DNA from: Moorena producens 3L
GTDB taxonomy: Bacteria; Cyanobacteriota; Cyanobacteriia; Cyanobacteriales; Coleofasciculaceae
Direction: 5' to 3'
Length of the DNA stretch: 7,759 nucleotides
Assembly: GCF_000211815.1 (NCBI RefSeq)
Contig: NZ_GL890957.1
Span: forward strand, 1 to 7,759
How positions within the stretch are numbered: position 1 is the stretch's first letter; each line of letters opens with the position of its first letter. A program made the position numbers and the translations under genes. The notes beneath the pieces are model-generated. The model ran no database searches. It saw only the letters and a program-made list of their open reading frames with translations, and had not been told where the DNA came from. Positions 5,765-7,759 of this stretch are shown in pieces.

Positions 5765-5824
5765 GGTAGAGTCGATGCACTGTATTACCCGGGGCACCTC
5801 TCCTGTCATACCATACGTGAAAGT
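5765..5824 (-). ncRNA. Group II intron 3'-end scar (outer intron: domain VI plus part of V)
   Basis: Read on the minus strand, 5803-5765 matches the domain VI of the intact intron along its whole length: GGAGAGGTGCC, GGGTAATAC, GCATCGACTCTA are shared, with a few substitutions. Upstream, CACG plus 11 nt plus AGGAGAGG has the same spacing as the 3' strand of the intact domain V. The 5' strand of domain V (GAGC...GAAA) is missing, and a different intron end stands in its place. No RT gene survives, so this is a decayed relic that cannot splice. Confidence 0.65.
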
Positions 5825-5901
5825 GGCGGGTAACAGAGCATACGTCACCGTATCTCCCTCCCCTAAGAACCGGACTTGACACTCCTCGCATCATCCGGCT
5901 C
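5825..5901 (-). ncRNA. Second group II intron 3'-end scar (inner intron: domains V and VI)
   Basis: On the minus strand, 5901-5867 forms a 35-nt domain V-like hairpin: GAGCCGGA at the 5' side and TCCGGTTC at the 3' side, with an AGGA loop in place of the usual GAAA. It continues through TTAGGGGAGGGAG and an ATAC-GGTGAC-GTAT hairpin to TTACCCG, a domain VI-like stem. This type differs from the intact intron here. Its end falls where the outer scar's domain V begins, suggesting it had inserted there. Upstream (5902 onward) I see no convincing RT sequence. The exact 3' border, taken as 5825, is approximate. Confidence 0.6.
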
Positions 5902-5959
5902 AAGCCTTTGCTTTCACAAAACATCTACCACTGTGTATTGTCTTATGGCAAATTTTGTG

Positions 5960-5976
5960 TAGGTGTTGAACACCTA
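5960..5976. promoter_or_regulatory. 17-bp palindrome, possible operator
   Basis: TAGGTGTT and AACACCTA flank a single central G. Perfect symmetry over 17 bp with AT-rich surroundings is what a dimeric repressor site often looks like. It lies 256 bp before the tRNA-binding protein gene, so a link to that gene is weak, and it could equally be a small hairpin. Confidence 0.3.
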
Positions 5977-6173
5977 TTTCCTAAAATGAGAATTGCTGAT
6001 TTCCAGCAAACTCCCTTGACAACTGGTATACAGCCTTAACTTGTCACCGATGACTATGAATTGAATTATGGACTCCTGTATAATTAGGTCTGTTGCTCCT
6101 AGGACACACTTTGTATTGTATTATTCCGATGCAGCTCAAAGTAAAGTAACTGCACAGGATAAAAAATACTGAA

Positions 6174-6202
6174 GCTTCATCTGGCACGCATCTTATTATA
6201 AT
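6174..6202 (+). promoter_or_regulatory. Candidate promoter of the tRNA-binding protein gene
   Basis: TATAAT (6197-6202) has GCTTCA 17 bp upstream (6174-6179), a poor -35 match. It would give a leader of about 25 nt ending in a GTGAGGA ribosome-binding site (6218-6224), eight bases before ATG 6233. A second TATAAT at 6079-6084 could give a longer leader but also lacks a good -35. Confidence 0.35.
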
Positions 6203-6232
6203 ATATGAACTCTACTAGTGAGGAATCCATAA

Positions 6233-6607
6233 ATGAGTAGCTCTAACCCTTTTAAGGTTGCTCCAATTAAAGAAATTGTTTCTTATGAAGACTTTGAAAA
6301 AATTGATATACGTGTTGGCACAATCGAGCTAGTAGAAGATTTGCCAAAGTCAGATAAGTTGATCAGATTAACGGTTGACTTTGGTGATTTCAAACGCAAG
6401 ATCCTAGTAGGTATGAAAAAAGAGAGAGAAAACCCTAAAGCAGAGATTGAGGGTAAGCAGGCTTTATTTATAGTTAATTTGAAGCCTAGGAAGATGATGG
6501 GAGAACAATCAGAGGGCATGCTTTTTGATATTGGCTATGCAGATGGTATAACCCCAGTTTTAGCTATGCCTGAAAAGATCATTCCGAATGGTACTCGTGC
6601 AGGATAA
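6233..6607 (+). CDS. tRNA-binding (EMAP-type) domain protein, CsaA/MetRS C-terminal family
   Basis: A 124-residue soluble protein consisting almost wholly of one OB-fold tRNA-binding domain, the module found at the C-terminus of methionyl-tRNA synthetase and as free proteins (CsaA, YgjH, Arc1p/EMAPII type). Family marks are DIRVGTI (25-31), PKSDKLIRLTVDFG (38-51), RKILVGM (55-61), NLKPRKMMG (82-90) and SEGM (93-96). Free members usually form dimers and bind tRNA; CsaA has also been described as a secretion chaperone. Which role applies here cannot be read from sequence. There is no signal peptide or membrane segment. ATG 6233 has a well-spaced ribosome-binding site. It is a single-gene unit with no operon partner. 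Confidence 0.92.
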   Translation: MSSSNPFKVAPIKEIVSYEDFEKIDIRVGTIELVEDLPKSDKLIRLTVDFGDFKRKILVGMKKERENPKAEIEGKQALFIVNLKPRKMMGEQSEGMLFDIGYADGITPVLAMPEKIIPNGTRAG

Positions 6608-6612
6608 AGCAA

Positions 6613-6662
6613 GGGCATCTATCTAGTGTGGGGGGATATACGAACGCTACCCCACTATGCCC
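6613..6662 (+). terminator. Hairpin after the tRNA-binding protein gene
   Basis: TAGTG-T-GGGG (6624-6633) pairs with CCCCACTA (6650-6657), one base bulged, and GGGCAT (6613-6618) can pair with ATGCCC (6657-6662) as an outer arm. It begins six bases after the stop codon. No T run follows, so an intrinsic terminator is only likely, not certain. Confidence 0.5.
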
Positions 6663-6700
6663 AAACGAATCAGCGTTGCTTAATAATGAAATGATTTTAA

Positions 6701-6784
6701 GAGTGAGGTGGAATGGGCATTTTGCTGTGGAATGGGCATTTTGCCGGTTATCAATATTCCCATTCCACAGCAGGATGCCCACTC
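6701..6784. repeat. 84-nt extended hairpin built on a duplicated 18-mer
   Basis: GTGGAATGGGCATTTTGC occurs at 6708-6725 and again at 6727-6744 (period 19). The second copy's TGCTGTGGAATGGG (6723-6736) is perfectly complementary to CCCATTCCACAGCA (6759-6772). GGGCAT (6715-6720) pairs with ATGCCC (6775-6780), and GAGTG (6701-6705) with CACTC (6780-6784) apart from the shared base. The result is a long stem with one bulged repeat arm. Confidence 0.75.
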
Positions 6785-6844
6785 TACTCCTATTGAACGT
6801 CAGTAAGGGATCATAAAAAAGCTGAAGTCCTTGCCTAATGAAGC

Positions 6845-7007
6845 TTGAACCCGATTAACTTCCCCCACGAATAGGAAAAGGAGGGGGGATACTCTTAAAC
6901 CGTAATTAATCGGGATAATCCCGGATAAGACGGTCAAGGTGCATTTTATTGTGGTCTAAGTGAGGGGTGGTCATCGGCAATTGGAGTTAAGCCTGCCACC
7001 CATCTAT
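6845..7007 (-). ncRNA. Candidate right end and guide-RNA scaffold of the tnpB element
   Basis: Directly downstream of tnpB on its strand lie an 11-nt palindrome GGGATAATCCC (6912-6922) and a nested hairpin: CCCGATTAA (6914-6906, minus) with TTAATCGGG (6858-6850), enclosing TCCCCC/GGGGGA (6889-6884 with 6866-6861). TTCAA follows at once (6849-6845). TnpB proteins act with an RNA made from the gene's 3' end and the element's right end, and several known scaffolds end in a hairpin plus GTTCAA-type sequence. The scaffold would extend into the tnpB 3' coding region. An alternative end is AAGTTAA just inside (6860-6854). Confidence 0.4.
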
Positions 7008-7759
7008 TTAGACGTTCCTGGCATCCCGACCAGGAGTTCCTTGAAAGCCCGAGCAAAGCTCATGTTTACAATCAAGCAATCCAAGCTCAATTGCATCAAG
7101 CAAACTCAGTCCCATCCCTTCCAAGAAACGCGCGGTACGACGCAACAACACTGCCTGCACCTCGGTCTTACTCATGTACCGAGTAATGTCCTGATCCGTA
7201 CCTCTGCTAAGGACATTTTTGGCAGCATTGTGGTCAGCCTGTAACACGACCCCATTAAACCTGGTGAAACTGTCCCCGCTCCTTTTCCCTAATAGGGTTC
7301 CAGTCACGGAGTCAATTTGCGACGTGTAACTAGGTTGAACTTCTGTAACAACCGACCCAGTCCAATTAGCCCACTTCTGTAAGGAGTCCCGCATTTGACC
7401 CTTCATCCAACTATTAAGCTTACGGGACATGGCCTTGGACTGACGTTTATTTTTTATTGGTTGTGTTAAATCTTCCGCAAAAACTTTCAACGATTCACCA
7501 TTAAAAAGAGATTTAGAAGCGGCTCCTATAATGGCTGTAAGTTCCGATTGATTTTGTCTGTAGCGTTTATTTTCTGTCTTTCGACTAAGATTGTTTTTCA
7601 GTATTCGAGCAGATCTAGATGGATTTAGTTCCTCTAGCTTTCTATGAAGTGCCCATAGTTTCCCTCTATTGCGATTCTTGGCACATATTCTATCTGATTT
7701 CTTGGTAGTTTCTTTCCCTAGTCCCTTCCCATGCGCGTGACCATCCGAATCATAGAAAG
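7008..7759 (-). CDS. tnpB: TnpB-type RNA-guided nuclease of an IS200/IS605-like element (5' part outside window)
   Basis: An uninterrupted frame runs from the right edge (first full codon TTC, at 7757) to TAA 7010-7008, about 249 residues: the C-terminal half or more of TnpB. TnpB is an RNA-guided DNA nuclease of the Cas12 ancestor family. The catalytic Glu of RuvC-II is in VFAEDLTQP and the Asp of RuvC-III is in QADHNAAKNVLSR. The helical stretch NSWMKGQMRDSLQKWAN and the VQPSYTSQ segment are also typical. The four zinc-ribbon cysteines usually found after TSQ are absent (IDSVTGTLLGKRSGD instead). The RuvC-I Asp would lie off the window. A TTG at 7490 is not the start, because family-like sequence (ELTAIIGAASKSLFNGES) continues upstream. 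Any tnpA partner is unseen. Confidence 0.88.
   Translation of the reverse strand, partial: FYDSDGHAHGKGLGKETTKKSDRICAKNRNRGKLWALHRKLEELNPSRSARILKNNLSRKTENKRYRQNQSELTAIIGAASKSLFNGESLKVFAEDLTQPIKNKRQSKAMSRKLNSWMKGQMRDSLQKWANWTGSVVTEVQPSYTSQIDSVTGTLLGKRSGDSFTRFNGVVLQADHNAAKNVLSRGTDQDITRYMSKTEVQAVLLRRTARFLEGMGLSLLDAIELGLLDCKHELCSGFQGTPGRDARNV

Larger units (their letters stand above)
5902..6232. other. AT-rich leader region of the tRNA-binding protein gene, no gene seen
   Basis: No open frame looks coding. It contains TAGGTGTT-G-AACACCTA (5960-5976), a perfect 8-bp inverted repeat; TTGCTG-ATTTC-CAGCAA (5993-6009), a 6-bp hairpin; TATAAT boxes at 6079-6084 and 6197-6202; and the ribosome-binding site of the next gene. 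Confidence 0.5.
6663..7007. other. Intergenic region between the tRNA-binding gene and tnpB, no gene seen
   Basis: Apart from the long hairpin at 6701-6784 and the candidate tnpB right end from 6845, the stretch 6785-6844 is plain sequence with an A6 run at 6815-6820 and no repeat or coding signal. The open frames here only translate the repeats. Confidence 0.5.

Noticed and set aside
5651..5924. Two minus-strand open frames of 65-66 codons
   Set aside because: They are translations of the intron scar and the stem-loop; the RNA-level match to domains V and VI explains the sequence better.
6016..6021. TTGACA as a -35 box upstream of the tRNA-binding gene
   Set aside because: No -10-like hexamer lies 16-19 bp downstream; the nearest TATAAT is 57 bp away.
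6960..7244. A 94-codon plus-strand open frame
   Set aside because: It lies antisense to the tnpB 3' end and its flank and has no family features, while the tnpB frame has clear motifs.

Overview
The window looks like accessory DNA from a filamentous, repeat-rich cyanobacterium of the Moorena/Lyngbya/Nostoc kind. That placement is an inference from four things: a plant-type [2Fe-2S] ferredoxin tandem, one HIP1 octamer (GCGATCGC), heptanucleotide tandem repeats like the cyanobacterial STRRs, and the co-occurrence of a group II intron, intron scars and a TnpB gene. Only four genes look intact or functional: ferredoxin, a SpoIID/LytB-domain protein, a small tRNA-binding-domain protein and the intron reverse transcriptase. 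About a third of the window is non-coding and rich in palindromes, short repeats and gene fragments.

Layout. 1-63 is the tail of one ferredoxin and 105-404 is a second, complete copy, followed by a strong hairpin terminator (430-491). The gap to 862 holds a broken 37-residue protein tail on the minus strand (479-592), a 61-nt nested palindrome (609-669) and a sequence resembling the right end of an IS200/IS605-type element without its gene (about 729-820). 862-2595 (minus) is a SpoIID/LytB-domain cell-wall protein. 2671-3195 is a repeat field: a heptad array, two 46-bp hairpin repeats and GC-rich hairpins. 3196-3310 (minus) is a probable transposase tail.

The centre is an apparently full-length group II intron (3325-5520, plus strand). 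It starts with GTGCG, encodes an RT-maturase-HNH protein (3872-5443) and ends in recognisable domains V and VI with a bulged adenosine. It sits exactly on a unit boundary inside a GAAGTCA heptad array: two copies lie before it and three after, in phase. It therefore interrupts a repeat and not a gene. About 250 bp further on, on the opposite strand (5765-5901), lies a scar of two other group II introns. The 3' end (domains V and VI) of one seems to be inserted into domain V of the other, a twintron-like arrangement.

The right part holds the tRNA-binding protein (6233-6607) with its own upstream region, a terminator-like hairpin, an 84-nt hairpin built from a duplicated 18-mer, and then, running off the right edge on the minus strand, a tnpB gene (7008-7759, partial). 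Its C-terminal zinc-ribbon cysteines are replaced. Its downstream flank carries a nested hairpin ending in TTCAA, a candidate right end and guide-RNA scaffold. The genes do not form one operon. The likeliest reading is a few host genes separated by layers of mobile and repeat DNA inserted into one another.
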